From a virus: a DNA stretch of 64,000 nt. The stretch spans positions 90,305 to 154,304 of IMG/VR virus record IMGVR_UViG_3300035661_000012; one strand, 5' to 3'. Under the pieces are notes generated by a model. The model was not told the origin of the DNA, did not search any database, and saw only the letters and a list, made by a program, of their open reading frames with translations. The translations under genes and the position numbers were made by a program. This document shows positions 23,892-31,882 of this stretch, piece after piece; positions within the stretch are counted from its first letter, which is position 1; each line of letters opens with the position of its first letter.

Positions 23892-24497
23892 TTATAATTC
23901 TTTGAGTAATAAGCTTTGGAATTTCTTTTTCTTAAAGAATAACTCAAGTAGCTGAATGACATCCCAGGCATCAGCTAATGCTTCATGCTTAACTGTATTG
24001 CCAAGATTTGCCCTTTGCTTGCAAATTTCGGTTCCTGGAAGGCTGTCATCTTTTTCAGGATCAAAGTATAATATTGCCGGGTCTAATGCCCGATGGCGTA
24101 CATTGATCTTCTTTTCAAAGTTTGGCAGCCTTTTAAGGAACTGTAAATCGAAGGAGAGGACGTTTTTACCAGCTAATGTTATCCATAATTGATCATCATC
24201 TTTGACGTCTTGATATTTGCGAAGAAATGTTTCTAATCTATCAACAGCTTCTTCTGGGGAGCAAAATAAATCGGACTTATTCTTATCTGCCATCATACTA
24301 ATAATTCTGTTGTTTAAATTCAATGCATATGGTTCGCCGACAATAGGAAAATGGCGAATATATGTATGGAACTTCGGAGATTCTTCATAACTCTTAGGAT
24401 TAGTCGTATCATAAATGATAGCACCAATTTCTAAGACTTGACAATATTCAGGGTTTAATCCTGTTGTTTCTATATCTAAGCTTACTATGATAGCCAT
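23892..24497 (-). CDS. DnaQ-like 3'-5' exonuclease (DEDDh)
   Basis: 201 aa. Exo I SLDIETTGL near residue 6, Exo II GKNVLSFDLQFL near 108, and Exo III KHEALADAWDV near 168 with the His of the DEDDh class. It could act as a proofreading subunit for the DnaE-type polymerase or as an RNase T-like enzyme. AGGAATAAAAT precedes the ATG. Confidence 0.85.
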   Translation of the reverse strand: MAIIVSLDIETTGLNPEYCQVLEIGAIIYDTTNPKSYEESPKFHTYIRHFPIVGEPYALNLNNRIISMMADKNKSDLFCSPEEAVDRLETFLRKYQDVKDDDQLWITLAGKNVLSFDLQFLKRLPNFEKKINVRHRALDPAILYFDPEKDDSLPGTEICKQRANLGNTVKHEALADAWDVIQLLELFFKKKKFQSLLLKEL

Positions 24498-24506
24498 ATT
24501 TTATTC

Positions 24507-24947
24507 CTAAAAAGGGGCAATATCGCAAATGATAAATCGCCCATCGTTTAAAATTTCATTGATTACGGGATAAACTTCTCCCCAAAACAATCCTCCATTT
24601 CCGCATCCAACATGAGGAAGATAAACTCTCTCTAAGCCTATTTTATCAGCCAATATTCTTAGGTTATAAGCGCTTTGCTTTATTAAATGTATATCTGATT
24701 TCTGTTGTGGATTGTGTTTTGTTGGAAAGGATACTAAATTAAATTCTTTGACATAAAATGGAAAGTTTCCATGTTCTCTAACCATGCTCCCAAGTCTTAA
24801 TGGAAGAGATGGATATCTCTCCTTAGCTTCAAGAGCTAATCCGCGTCCCATAATTAACTCACCATTAACAGTTACACCATTTGTTGGAATTGCTATTGTT
24901 TGATCTCTTGAATGCAGTATCCATATATCGCCGATTAAATGTTTCAT
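24507..24947 (-). CDS. Macro-domain protein
   Basis: 146 aa, a single macro domain. IAIPTNGVTVNGELIMGRGL is the first ribose-binding loop, and LPHVGCGNGGLFWGEVYPVI the second phosphate loop. These bind ADP-ribose or related nucleotides and may hydrolyse O-acyl-ADP-ribose, ADP-ribose-1-phosphate or ADP-ribosylated targets. The ATG at 24947 with GGAG is preferred. Nearby are a SLOG-like protein and MazG-like enzyme, together a nucleotide-signalling neighbourhood. Confidence 0.8.
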   Translation of the reverse strand: MKHLIGDIWILHSRDQTIAIPTNGVTVNGELIMGRGLALEAKERYPSLPLRLGSMVREHGNFPFYVKEFNLVSFPTKHNPQQKSDIHLIKQSAYNLRILADKIGLERVYLPHVGCGNGGLFWGEVYPVINEILNDGRFIICDIAPF

Positions 24948-24982
24948 TTTAACTCCAATAGATAACCATAGCTTAAAATACA

Positions 24983-25384
24983 TTAATAATTCATTGGTTC
25001 CGGAGGTATGATTTTGACTTCATTGTTGACTATATTACGGTTGTAGCGTATTGGTATTGGTTTATCCAATAATTTATCCCCGATTTTTATTATTGAGGCA
25101 CATTCTCTAGAATATGCGAATGGTTCTTTTTCATCTAATTCAAGAATATCATTGGTAAAATTTATTTCCTGCTCTAAAAATATCGATGTATTGCGTTTAT
25201 TTAAGCCATATTCTTGACCGCGCATTAATTGTCTGCGTAAATGTATTTGTGCACGTAGAACGTCCAGTGTTACAGAAATAGCCTTTTTTAGTGTATTAAA
25301 TGCTGTCTTTCTTTTGCATTTGTCACTAACTGATAAAAGCATCATTCTTTTAGCTAAAGACCAATGAGATGATATAACTGACAT
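24983..25384 (-). CDS. Hypothetical basic protein, 133 aa
   Basis: The N-terminal half is basic and helical (KRKTAFNTLKKAISV, RAQIHLRRQLMRG), compatible with nucleic-acid or membrane-surface contact. The C-terminus is proline-rich (KIIPPEPMNY). TTGGAG precedes the ATG. No family recognised. It lies between the SLOG-like and macro-domain genes. Confidence 0.6.
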   Translation of the reverse strand: MSVISSHWSLAKRMMLLSVSDKCKRKTAFNTLKKAISVTLDVLRAQIHLRRQLMRGQEYGLNKRNTSIFLEQEINFTNDILELDEKEPFAYSRECASIIKIGDKLLDKPIPIRYNRNIVNNEVKIIPPEPMNY

Positions 25385-25397
25385 GTTTTCTCCAATT

Positions 25398-25937
25398 TTA
25401 TAAACTTCTGCGTATTAAATCGCGGATAGCAAATCTTCCTTTTGGGGTGAGTTCTCTACTTCCTATACCTGCAAAATTATCTTCTGTAATAAATAAATTG
25501 TTAAGCGGATTCCAAATATTTTCATCGTATAAATATTTATACCATATATCATCGTTCTGATCATAAACGTAAACTGGGCATTTTTTTAATAATATCGCCA
25601 TACTAACTGCCCATCCAGTTCCGCCTTTAACAAGTCCTTCTTCATCAATTGTAGATACTGCATATATAGCATCAGAATTTGTTACTTGAAACCAATTACG
25701 AGATATTAGTTGTCTAACATACAATGATGATGGTGTATTCCGCTTTAGATACTTTCTTACTTTCTCTAAAGCATTGTATCCCTCTTGCAACTGTTCTTGG
25801 CTGATAATAACACGATTAGTGCTTGCTGTATTGTGACCAACGAAAGAATATGCTTTAACTTTCCAGCCCATTCTAATCGATTCTTTTTCAAAGACTGTAT
25901 CAGCACCAGTTGCACCACCAGAATGACATATTTTCAT
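25398..25937 (-). CDS. SLOG/DprA-like nucleotide-binding protein
   Basis: 179 aa. Rossmannoid SLOG features: ICHSGGATGADTVFEKES at the N-terminus and GLVKGGTGWAVSMAILLKK in the middle. The C-terminal FAGIGSRELTPKGRFAIRDL resembles the start of another such domain. SLOG proteins bind or cleave nucleotide messengers derived from NAD or related molecules. The chosen ATG at 25937 has GGAG 6 nt upstream. Confidence 0.7.
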   Translation of the reverse strand: MKICHSGGATGADTVFEKESIRMGWKVKAYSFVGHNTASTNRVIISQEQLQEGYNALEKVRKYLKRNTPSSLYVRQLISRNWFQVTNSDAIYAVSTIDEEGLVKGGTGWAVSMAILLKKCPVYVYDQNDDIWYKYLYDENIWNPLNNLFITEDNFAGIGSRELTPKGRFAIRDLIRRSL

Positions 25938-25950
25938 AGTTATCTCCATA

Positions 25951-25976
25951 AAAAAAAGAGAGACCGAAGTCTCTCT
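25951..25976 (-). terminator. Intrinsic terminator with UUCG tetraloop
   Basis: Minus sense AGAGAGAC-TTCG-GTCTCTCT followed by TTTTTT. It overlaps the stop codon of the transglycosylase gene. Confidence 0.88.
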
Positions 25977-26697
25977 AGTTATTTACATTTAATATTTGAC
26001 CGAGCCTAATGTTGTCATTCGCATTATACTCGGTTGGTATTTGCTTTGTTCGTTTCGTTCGTATTATTTCTTTGGCTATTCTTTTCATCCATAAATCCGA
26101 GGTAACCAGTTCCATTTTGTTTAGATATGTATTAGAATATGCTCCATAATATCTTCGTATAACGTTATCTAAAATGGTGTACTCTGATTGAGTATATTTG
26201 CTCATTTCGTCATTAATTAAATAACGCAGAATATATCCAGAAGCTTTAATTGACACATCGGGCAAATACAGATCCATTTCAGTTTCGGCTATTTTATGAG
26301 CTTTTAGACTATCGCCCCAAAAAACCCACATAACGCCGCCTAAACCAACTGCATTAGTGGTTATAGATTTTCCCTTAGCAACAACGTTTACTGTAGGATG
26401 CGTAATCATAAATCTATAATCTGATTCTACGCGGAAGATTGCATGCATTAGACCAACAGGCAATTTATATTCTTTTGAAGTTTGCTCTATTGCTTCTAAT
26501 ATAATTTTTCTAACATGCGCAGAATAACCATATGTTAGTAAATCGTCATTAACTAATCTTAGCTCATAGGAAGTATCATCTGTATTTGTATTTGCTAATG
26601 TATTAGTTGATGGTCGTGTTTTTAAAAATACCACAAGTGATATTAAAATCACAGCTATTACAAAACCAAAAATATATATTTTGTTGATTTTGTTCAT
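25975..26697 (-). CDS. Membrane-anchored lytic transglycosylase (SLT-like)
   Basis: 240 aa. One N-terminal transmembrane helix (YIFGFVIAVILISLVVFL), a Thr/Asn linker, then an SLT-type domain: LPVGLMHAIFRVESDYRF has the catalytic Glu, and NAVGLGGVMWVF replaces the usual GLMQ step. A late YYGAY resembles the family's NxAYNAG region. It cleaves peptidoglycan glycan strands; a lysis, entry or remodelling role is possible. AGGAGG lies before the ATG at 26697. Confidence 0.75.
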   Translation of the reverse strand: MNKINKIYIFGFVIAVILISLVVFLKTRPSTNTLANTNTDDTSYELRLVNDDLLTYGYSAHVRKIILEAIEQTSKEYKLPVGLMHAIFRVESDYRFMITHPTVNVVAKGKSITTNAVGLGGVMWVFWGDSLKAHKIAETEMDLYLPDVSIKASGYILRYLINDEMSKYTQSEYTILDNVIRRYYGAYSNTYLNKMELVTSDLWMKRIAKEIIRTKRTKQIPTEYNANDNIRLGQILNVNN

Positions 26698-26710
26698 TAA
26701 GCCTCCTATT

Positions 26711-26923
26711 TTATTTTTTACCATAATCGGTAGCGTGAAATCCACTGCCTTTAAACTTATGTCCAACATGGCCGTTCCACACTCTTTTCATAGGTTGTGA
26801 ACAAGCTGGACATTTAAACGAGTCTTTTAACTGCTCGTATTCATTACTGCCAAGTAATTCGGTGATTGTTTTGTTATAATTTAGGCAATCTGGATTCTTG
26901 CATATAAAATCATATAAGGGCAT
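26711..26923 (-). CDS. FmdB-family zinc-ribbon protein
   Basis: 70 aa. MPLYDFIC ... C at the N-terminus, FKCPACSQPMKRVW in the middle, and FKGSGFHATDYGKK at the end match the FmdB putative regulatory family, including the GSGF-TDY tail. AAGGAGG precedes the ATG. Confidence 0.85.
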   Translation of the reverse strand: MPLYDFICKNPDCLNYNKTITELLGSNEYEQLKDSFKCPACSQPMKRVWNGHVGHKFKGSGFHATDYGKK

Positions 26924-26941
26924 AGTTCCTCCTTTTCTTGT

Positions 26942-27958
26942 TTATTTTTGGTTTAATAAGTATTGATTACTAATAACTTTGAATGAAACTCTGCCTTCAT
27001 GAGGATCAATAGTTTCTTCTTTGCATTTTATTACAATGCCTTCTCTATATTGAGAGCTTTGAATAGCTGATTTACCATCTGCAAATTGCAGGATTGCTTC
27101 TAATTTATCTGCGTTTTGGGCAATGTCATTAATGGATTTGTCTTCTGAAATAATAGGCGCTGTTGGAATTGCTAATCGTTTGGCTATATTGACAAATTCG
27201 TTCCACTCGATATATCGTTGCTTATCAATATCATAAATATCAAATAGTCTTAGCTCTGGTGATATGCGTTGATAAACATTTTTCTGAATGCCAGGGCCAA
27301 TAATTTCCCCTTGTATAGCTAAGTTTCTATTGAGATCGCGTAATTTATTCTCAATATCATATTTCTTAGCTATTTGCCAATATAAGCTATTTGATTCTTT
27401 TAATTCTAAATTACGAGAACATACACCAAATTCATTATTATTAATATAGTAAGTGCTTGATGTTCCGTCTAATTTTTCAGTAATGACAACTATATTAGAT
27501 GCATATTTATCAAGAAAGTTCGGGATATTTTGAATACGCGGCTGATCTGTTTTTGGAATAAAAGAAGGGAAGCCACCTTTTGCTTCTCCGTTAATCTTTG
27601 TTTCTTCTTCATATAAAGTTATTCCAAGTATATCCGTTACATCAACTCCAGGCTTTAAAACGAAGCCATCCATCTTTGGTAATATACTAAGTGGGAAAAT
27701 AATTCCCTGCGATATTTGACCGCGTAATTTAATTGTGCGAATACGATAATTTTTATCTTTCAGAAAGGCAAATTCTTCTTTCGGCGGCAAAATTGAATCT
27801 ATTTCGCAGTATATACATAACTCTCCTGGTTGAAATTCACCTTTCTTTACAACTACCCGCCATCCAGAATCTACCATAGTAGCGAGCTCAATATTATCAG
27901 CATTTTCAATAGGATATAGTTTATCAATGACCTTTAGAGTAGCTAAGGCTCTTTCCAT
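26942..27958 (-). CDS. RNA ligase, DRB0094 (Rnl5) family
   Basis: 338 aa. An N-terminal OB-like domain (GWRVVVKKGEFQPGELCIYC) precedes the nucleotidyltransferase core: motif I ITEKLDGTSSTYY near residue 160 has the adenylated Lys, motif III follows near GEIIGPG, and VIKCKEE near the end resembles motif V. It seals RNA nicks, especially 3'-OH/5'-PO4. GAGGT precedes the ATG. It is one of three ligases in the window. Confidence 0.88.
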   Translation of the reverse strand: MERALATLKVIDKLYPIENADNIELATMVDSGWRVVVKKGEFQPGELCIYCEIDSILPPKEEFAFLKDKNYRIRTIKLRGQISQGIIFPLSILPKMDGFVLKPGVDVTDILGITLYEEETKINGEAKGGFPSFIPKTDQPRIQNIPNFLDKYASNIVVITEKLDGTSSTYYINNNEFGVCSRNLELKESNSLYWQIAKKYDIENKLRDLNRNLAIQGEIIGPGIQKNVYQRISPELRLFDIYDIDKQRYIEWNEFVNIAKRLAIPTAPIISEDKSINDIAQNADKLEAILQFADGKSAIQSSQYREGIVIKCKEETIDPHEGRVSFKVISNQYLLNQK

Positions 27959-27974
27959 TATTACCTCTTGTTAT

Positions 27975-28346
27975 TTAATTAGCTTTGTCAGAAACGAAGG
28001 TTATTCCTTGTATTTTTAGTTCGCTAACTTTACCTTCTTTTACTTTTTCTTTTAATATTCCCTTAGTGATATTATTCCGCTCGCAATATTCTTCTTCTGT
28101 GTACCAATCTGCTGATAAATCTTGCGTATGCGTTCTAATAGTATCAGTTTTAAGTTTATCGAAATCAATTTTATATGGATCAATTATCATAGCGAGTAAA
28201 TCATATTCATCCTCGCATGTAATTTTAGATGCTTCGACAAGTACTTGCCTATCATCAAGATCTATAATCTCACGATCATGATACCAGGCGAGAGAATATC
28301 TATTATTGTCTAATTTCTTGATTACTATTTTTCTGTGATGTAACAT
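27975..28346 (-). CDS. Hypothetical protein with HTH-like C-terminus, 123 aa
   Basis: The C-terminal third (YTEEEYCERNNITKGILKEK) resembles an excisionase/MerR-type helix-turn-helix: a tyrosine-acidic lead, a short recognition helix and a following beta wing (GITFV). The N-terminal half is unrecognised. The ATG at 28346 is chosen; a second ATG four codons upstream is possible. Confidence 0.55.
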   Translation of the reverse strand: MLHHRKIVIKKLDNNRYSLAWYHDREIIDLDDRQVLVEASKITCEDEYDLLAMIIDPYKIDFDKLKTDTIRTHTQDLSADWYTEEEYCERNNITKGILKEKVKEGKVSELKIQGITFVSDKAN

Positions 28347-28379
28347 AATTATTACCAATTTAGTTTAATTAAAAACGGA

Positions 28380-28613
28380 TTACGGCTCTTTAATTGGAAG
28401 GCCTTTTTCTAGCATTGATCTAAAATTCACTTCCTTAACCTTGTCAAGATTTGCAAGAGCTTCGTGTATTGTATCTCCATCTGCCATAAAAGCTTCTCTG
28501 CCAAGCATTGGTATGCAGGCGCAATAACCACCACCTTCATCTTTTGGTATTTTAGTAATACCGATAGGATATTTGATTCTCATATAGTATTCTAGCTTTT
28601 CCTGAATACTCAT
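28380..28613 (-). CDS. HicB-like protein
   Basis: 77 aa. YPIGITKIPKDEGGGYCACI with a later GDTIHEALANLDKV and the closing PIKEP match the RNase-H-like fold of HicB antitoxins. No HicA toxin gene is visible next to it and no DNA-binding tail is present. AAGGA precedes the ATG. Possibly an orphan antitoxin neutralising a host HicA. Confidence 0.65.
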   Translation of the reverse strand: MSIQEKLEYYMRIKYPIGITKIPKDEGGGYCACIPMLGREAFMADGDTIHEALANLDKVKEVNFRSMLEKGLPIKEP

Positions 28614-28810
28614 TTTTCTTCGTCCTTAAAGTTCTCTAAGTTATTGAGAAATTCATTGAATTGCTTTAGCGTTGCAGTGTATATTTCTGCAAGCCTCTCA
28701 ATAAGCTCCTTTTGTTTTGCAATAAGCTTATTTTGCGCATCCATTTTTATAGCCATTATTAAAGCAACATCCACAGCTATGATAAGTAAAATTTGCCATA
28801 TTGAAAGCAT
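28610..28810 (-). CDS. Small membrane protein with coiled coil, 66 aa
   Basis: The N-terminal helix LSIWQILLIIAVDVALIMAI spans a membrane, followed by a charged coiled coil (KQKELIERLAEIYTATLKQF). AAGGAATAATAAA precedes the ATG. The topology resembles spanin or Rz-like and other phage membrane subunits, but it has no Cys/lipobox. Confidence 0.6.
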   Translation of the reverse strand: MLSIWQILLIIAVDVALIMAIKMDAQNKLIAKQKELIERLAEIYTATLKQFNEFLNNLENFKDEEK

Positions 28811-28821
28811 TTTATTATTCC

Positions 28822-28983
28822 TTAGATTAAAATTAATATTATTGGCAATAAAATACCAATGATTAATATAATTCCACTGATGTATTGCAGACCGCTTTTT
28901 CTGTATGGGCAATCTTCTTCTTCGCAAATTTCACAGTCATAATGCATCGCACTTTCATAGTTTCCATTACAAGCTTTGTTCAT
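28822..28983 (-). CDS. 53-aa cysteine-rich membrane microprotein
   Basis: Starts MNKACNGNYESAMHYDCEIC, continues with EEEDCPYRKS, then a hydrophobic tail of about 20 residues (GIILIIGILLPIILILI). Four Cys suggest a zinc site facing the cytoplasm with a C-terminal tail anchor. CGGAGAAGAAA is ideal Shine-Dalgarno spacing. The start overlaps the last codons of the 131-aa zinc protein. Too short for default gene callers. Confidence 0.65.
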   Translation of the reverse strand: MNKACNGNYESAMHYDCEICEEEDCPYRKSGLQYISGIILIIGILLPIILILI

Positions 28984-29362
28984 TTTCTTCTCCGCTTATT
29001 CTTTTGACTATTTCGTTTACTATAGTAGTCGACGCATAGCACATACCATTTTTAACTGGTAGAACTTTTGCAAATTCTGTATCCTTTCTTACTTGAAGCA
29101 CCCTTCCTGTGCAATATGGATCATTTCTGTCATCAGTTTTAGCTTCGTCAAATTCAAGGATGATATTATATTCATCCATTCGGAATTTCTCTTTGCAGTC
29201 ATCGCATGGTTCTTCTAAGAAGCCTACCACTTTTCCATGATATTGCGATAAGTCTGTCAATGGTTCGCCATTAAAATATCTTGTGGCTACTACTATTTCT
29301 GCATCAACTTCTTTATGACAAACTCTGCATACTCGTTTTACTAAAGCTACATGTTCTGCCAT
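28967..29362 (-). CDS. Zinc-binding protein, 131 aa
   Basis: VCRVCHKEV near the N-terminus and PCDDCKEKF about 40 residues later form a four-Cys zinc site. The rest is a mixed domain with VVGFLEE and GRVLQVRKD strands. No family recognised. It overlaps the microprotein start downstream. Confidence 0.6.
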   Translation of the reverse strand: MAEHVALVKRVCRVCHKEVDAEIVVATRYFNGEPLTDLSQYHGKVVGFLEEPCDDCKEKFRMDEYNIILEFDEAKTDDRNDPYCTGRVLQVRKDTEFAKVLPVKNGMCYASTTIVNEIVKRISGEENEQSL

Positions 29363-29383
29363 GTTATTACCTTTGTATTATTT

Positions 29384-29614
29384 TTAAGATTCGTTATTAT
29401 GCTTTATATAATATTCTTTAATTCTCTGAAATAGATCTGGCTTATAATATTTGCATTCGCCATCAAGATTAGGATAATCAGAGTCAAGAATATGAACAGT
29501 TTTTCTAAATTTGCCCGCTATATAATTTTCTTCCACCCCTAGCTGTGGAGCTACACAATAAACTTCGTGCCTAAAAAACTTGCAATTCTTACAATAGACT
29601 TTCATTGTTTCCAT
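29384..29614 (-). CDS. Small four-cysteine protein, paralogue of 40659-40886
   Basis: 76 aa. KVYCKNCKFFRHEVYCVAPQ with a later LDGECKYYKP. Cys positions, the APQ-GxE step and the DSDYPN-GxCxYY ending are shared with the gene at 40659-40886. A zinc-knuckle-like fold is likely. Start may be the ATG three codons further in, which has GGAAACA upstream. Confidence 0.6.
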   Translation of the reverse strand: METMKVYCKNCKFFRHEVYCVAPQLGVEENYIAGKFRKTVHILDSDYPNLDGECKYYKPDLFQRIKEYYIKHNNES

Positions 29615-29644
29615 CTTTTTATTGAGTTAATTTGATATTTAAGA

Positions 29645-29890
29645 CTACGATTGTGCTTCATCGTTAAGTTCCTTTGCATTATTAAGCATGTATCTGCTTA
29701 ATTTCCGATAGGCTTCTTCGACGCTCTTGTTGTCAAAGCCTCTGAATTTAACCCTTGCGGGATAAATATTCTTAATCTTATCGTTTTCAATATCAAATAC
29801 CAAAGCCCATCCAAAAATGTGGAGTATTTGATTAACGATCAACACTAATCCTGTATCTCTAAATTCCGACCACTCTTTCTTGGTTATCAT
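29645..29890 (-). CDS. Hypothetical protein, 81 aa
   Basis: The segment LVLIVNQILHIFGWALVFDI and the pattern EWSEFRDTG resemble small phage proteins of unknown role. The ATG at 29890 has GGAGAATAAG. The longer reading overlaps the upstream gene without a Shine-Dalgarno. Confidence 0.6.
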   Translation of the reverse strand: MITKKEWSEFRDTGLVLIVNQILHIFGWALVFDIENDKIKNIYPARVKFRGFDNKSVEEAYRKLSRYMLNNAKELNDEAQS

Positions 29891-29891
29891 C

Positions 29892-30107
29892 TTATTCTCC
29901 GTTTTCTTTATTGTTTTTAAGTGTAAAGTTCTTTTCATAGGATAGCTCGAAGTCATAATGCGTACTTTCTGATGTACCTTGCATAATTGCATAGCGTATC
30001 ACATTTGGTAAAATAATCAACGCGGTTATTATTCTCTCCGATTGTGTTTCATCGGTTTTTAAATAAACCACGTCACCGATATTAAACTTATTTTCGATTA
30101 TCATCAT
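29892..30107 (-). CDS. Hypothetical beta-rich protein, 71 aa
   Basis: FNIGDVVYLKTDETQSERII and SESTHYDFELSYEKNF follow a pattern I recognise in small phage and mobile-element proteins with no known function. It may be a small barrel. Neighbouring genes are of similar size on the same strand. Confidence 0.6.
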   Translation of the reverse strand: MMIIENKFNIGDVVYLKTDETQSERIITALIILPNVIRYAIMQGTSESTHYDFELSYEKNFTLKNNKENGE

Positions 30108-30130
30108 TATTATTGATTTCCCTTTTTTGG

Positions 30131-30505
30131 TTAATCATTATCTGCATTTTCCTTCATACTCATCTGTTTCAACTTTTTTACGAATAATTTGAAATCAGTA
30201 CTTTCTGTTACAACTGAGTTTAGACAGCGATTACCCGCTGGACGTTTTTCTACAAGAGAATATGTTAATACACGTTTAGTTTCTCTAGTTCCGTGTGATT
30301 TTGTGTCATTATGTTTTGTTATATAATCAACGTATTCTACCTTTTCTATCCATTGCCCCGTTGAAGAATGAAGGTGCGGACTCCCGGGGAGTGAAACGTA
30401 ACCAAGGCGTCGAAGTATATTTTTCTCTGATTTAGTGAAATCCGGCATAAAATCAATATATCCCTTCAAATCTTTTTTTGGCACCAATTGACGTTCTATT
30501 TTCAT
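30131..30505 (-). CDS. Hypothetical protein, tandem paralogue A, 124 aa
   Basis: Shares with the next gene upstream the blocks DFTKSEKNILRRLGYVSLPG, HLHSSTGQWIEKVEYVDY and STDFKLFVKKLKQM. The basic TKSEK-LRR segment could contact nucleic acid. GAGG precedes the ATG. Tandem duplication with about 45 percent identity by eye. Function unknown. Confidence 0.6.
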   Translation of the reverse strand: MKIERQLVPKKDLKGYIDFMPDFTKSEKNILRRLGYVSLPGSPHLHSSTGQWIEKVEYVDYITKHNDTKSHGTRETKRVLTYSLVEKRPAGNRCLNSVVTESTDFKLFVKKLKQMSMKENADND

Positions 30506-30521
30506 TTTTTATCCTCATTAT

Positions 30522-30887
30522 TTATTTTTTTTCTTGATCATACATCTTTTTTAATCTTTTCGCGAATAATTTGAAATCAGTATTCTCTAGTATTATTGTG
30601 TTTGAATAGCTACCTGGGCGTCTTTCTGCAAGAGCATATACCAAGATACGATTAGTTTCTGTAACGCCTGTTAATTTTGTATCTTCATAGTTTACTACAT
30701 AATCAACACGCTCTATTTTTTGAATCCACTTTCCTTGCGAAGAATGGAGAAATTGGCTTCCAGGGAGTGGGGCATAGCCAAAACGGCGAAGCATGCTCTT
30801 TTCTGATTTTGTGAATTCTGGTACAAAATTAACATATCCTGTTATTGAATCATTTTCTAATATCAATCGTTGTGGTAATGTTTTCAT
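30522..30887 (-). CDS. Hypothetical protein, tandem paralogue B, 121 aa
   Basis: Paralogue of the downstream gene: EFTKSEKSMLRRFGYAPLPG, FLHSSQGKWIQKIERVDY and NTDFKLFAKRLKKM. Both keep a conserved HSS-G-WI core and C-terminal basic helix. AAGGAAG precedes the ATG. Confidence 0.6.
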   Translation of the reverse strand: MKTLPQRLILENDSITGYVNFVPEFTKSEKSMLRRFGYAPLPGSQFLHSSQGKWIQKIERVDYVVNYEDTKLTGVTETNRILVYALAERRPGSYSNTIILENTDFKLFAKRLKKMYDQEKK

Positions 30888-30937
30888 TTCTTCTTCCTTT
30901 TGATTATTATTTAATGGGCAAATATAAGGTTTTCTTC

Positions 30938-31303
30938 CTATTTCTTATCTGCCTGTTTATCTAAGGTAGTATCTATAATACCATTGATTTCATCAAATTC
31001 AACGAAATCGACTGTCGCTATTTTTGCATAAAAAGTGAATGGTGTTTCTAAATATCCCGAATTTGAGACAATATTGTGCTTCTGTTTATATTGTTCAAAA
31101 TTATAATATCCGAATCTTTCTTTTTTGGTATTTCCATTAGGAAACACATGCAATGGAAATCTGCTTTCCATTAATTCTAAAAGCTTATTCCCCATGTCAC
31201 AGGCATTTTCATATGTATCATACATACCTAAAGCTACAGTTTTATCGTCATAGCTAAAGGGGGACCGTGGTCTAATTTCAAATGTTAGCAAATATTTTTT
31301 CAT
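30938..31303 (-). CDS. Hypothetical protein, 121 aa
   Basis: Begins KKYLLTFEIRPRSPFSYDDK with an alternating beta pattern; the C-terminus is charged. AAAGGAG precedes the ATG. No family recognised. Confidence 0.6.
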   Translation of the reverse strand: MKKYLLTFEIRPRSPFSYDDKTVALGMYDTYENACDMGNKLLELMESRFPLHVFPNGNTKKERFGYYNFEQYKQKHNIVSNSGYLETPFTFYAKIATVDFVEFDEINGIIDTTLDKQADKK

Positions 31304-31307
31304 AAGG

Positions 31308-31871
31308 TTATTCTCCTTTTACATAATAAAAATCAAATTCATCTTCAATTTCATTTTCTGCAGGTTCTCTATCAAAAGATTTTTTGTAACTTGATCTTAC
31401 TAAATATGCGGAGTACCATCTTCCATTCTGCATACTGCTTGTGCCATTATCCCATACAATGACATATGGTAATTCGCTTATCTCATCAAATAGTTCTGTG
31501 TTGATAGTCTCTCCATCGAAAATCTTCTTGAAGAACTTAAATTCTTCTTTTGATTCATCGTATAATTTTTTATTTTTATTCGCCAGATTTTTCAAATACA
31601 ATCTTATTGCTTTATTAATTCCTTGATAAAATCTATATTCATTCATATCATGCATATCATTAAAGATTTTATCAGTTTCTTCTTTTGATAGGTATTCGTT
31701 TTCAAGTTTGACATTATCTTCTTTTTTGGCTGCGAACCTACTACAATAAAATCCCTCAATATCTTGATCGGGGATTTCATCTTCCAGCACTGTACATGTC
31801 GCAAAACAAACACCTTCAGCAGTTTCAAAAACAATGTGCTTGCAATTTGCACAACATTTATTAGTTTTCAT
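31308..31871 (-). CDS. Cysteine-rich N-terminus protein, 187 aa
   Basis: CCANCKHIVFETAEGVCFAT with a later GFYCSRF gives a zinc-knuckle-like N-terminus resembling the small four-Cys proteins of this window. A charged helical middle and an acidic C-terminus (AENEIEDEFDFYY) follow. AGGAAG precedes the ATG. Confidence 0.6.
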   Translation of the reverse strand: MKTNKCCANCKHIVFETAEGVCFATCTVLEDEIPDQDIEGFYCSRFAAKKEDNVKLENEYLSKEETDKIFNDMHDMNEYRFYQGINKAIRLYLKNLANKNKKLYDESKEEFKFFKKIFDGETINTELFDEISELPYVIVWDNGTSSMQNGRWYSAYLVRSSYKKSFDREPAENEIEDEFDFYYVKGE

Positions 31872-31882
31872 TTATTAGCTTC

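Noticed and set aside
24983-25384. Thoeris-like TIR gene near the macro and SLOG proteins
   Set aside because: No TIR motif in this basic protein or its neighbours.
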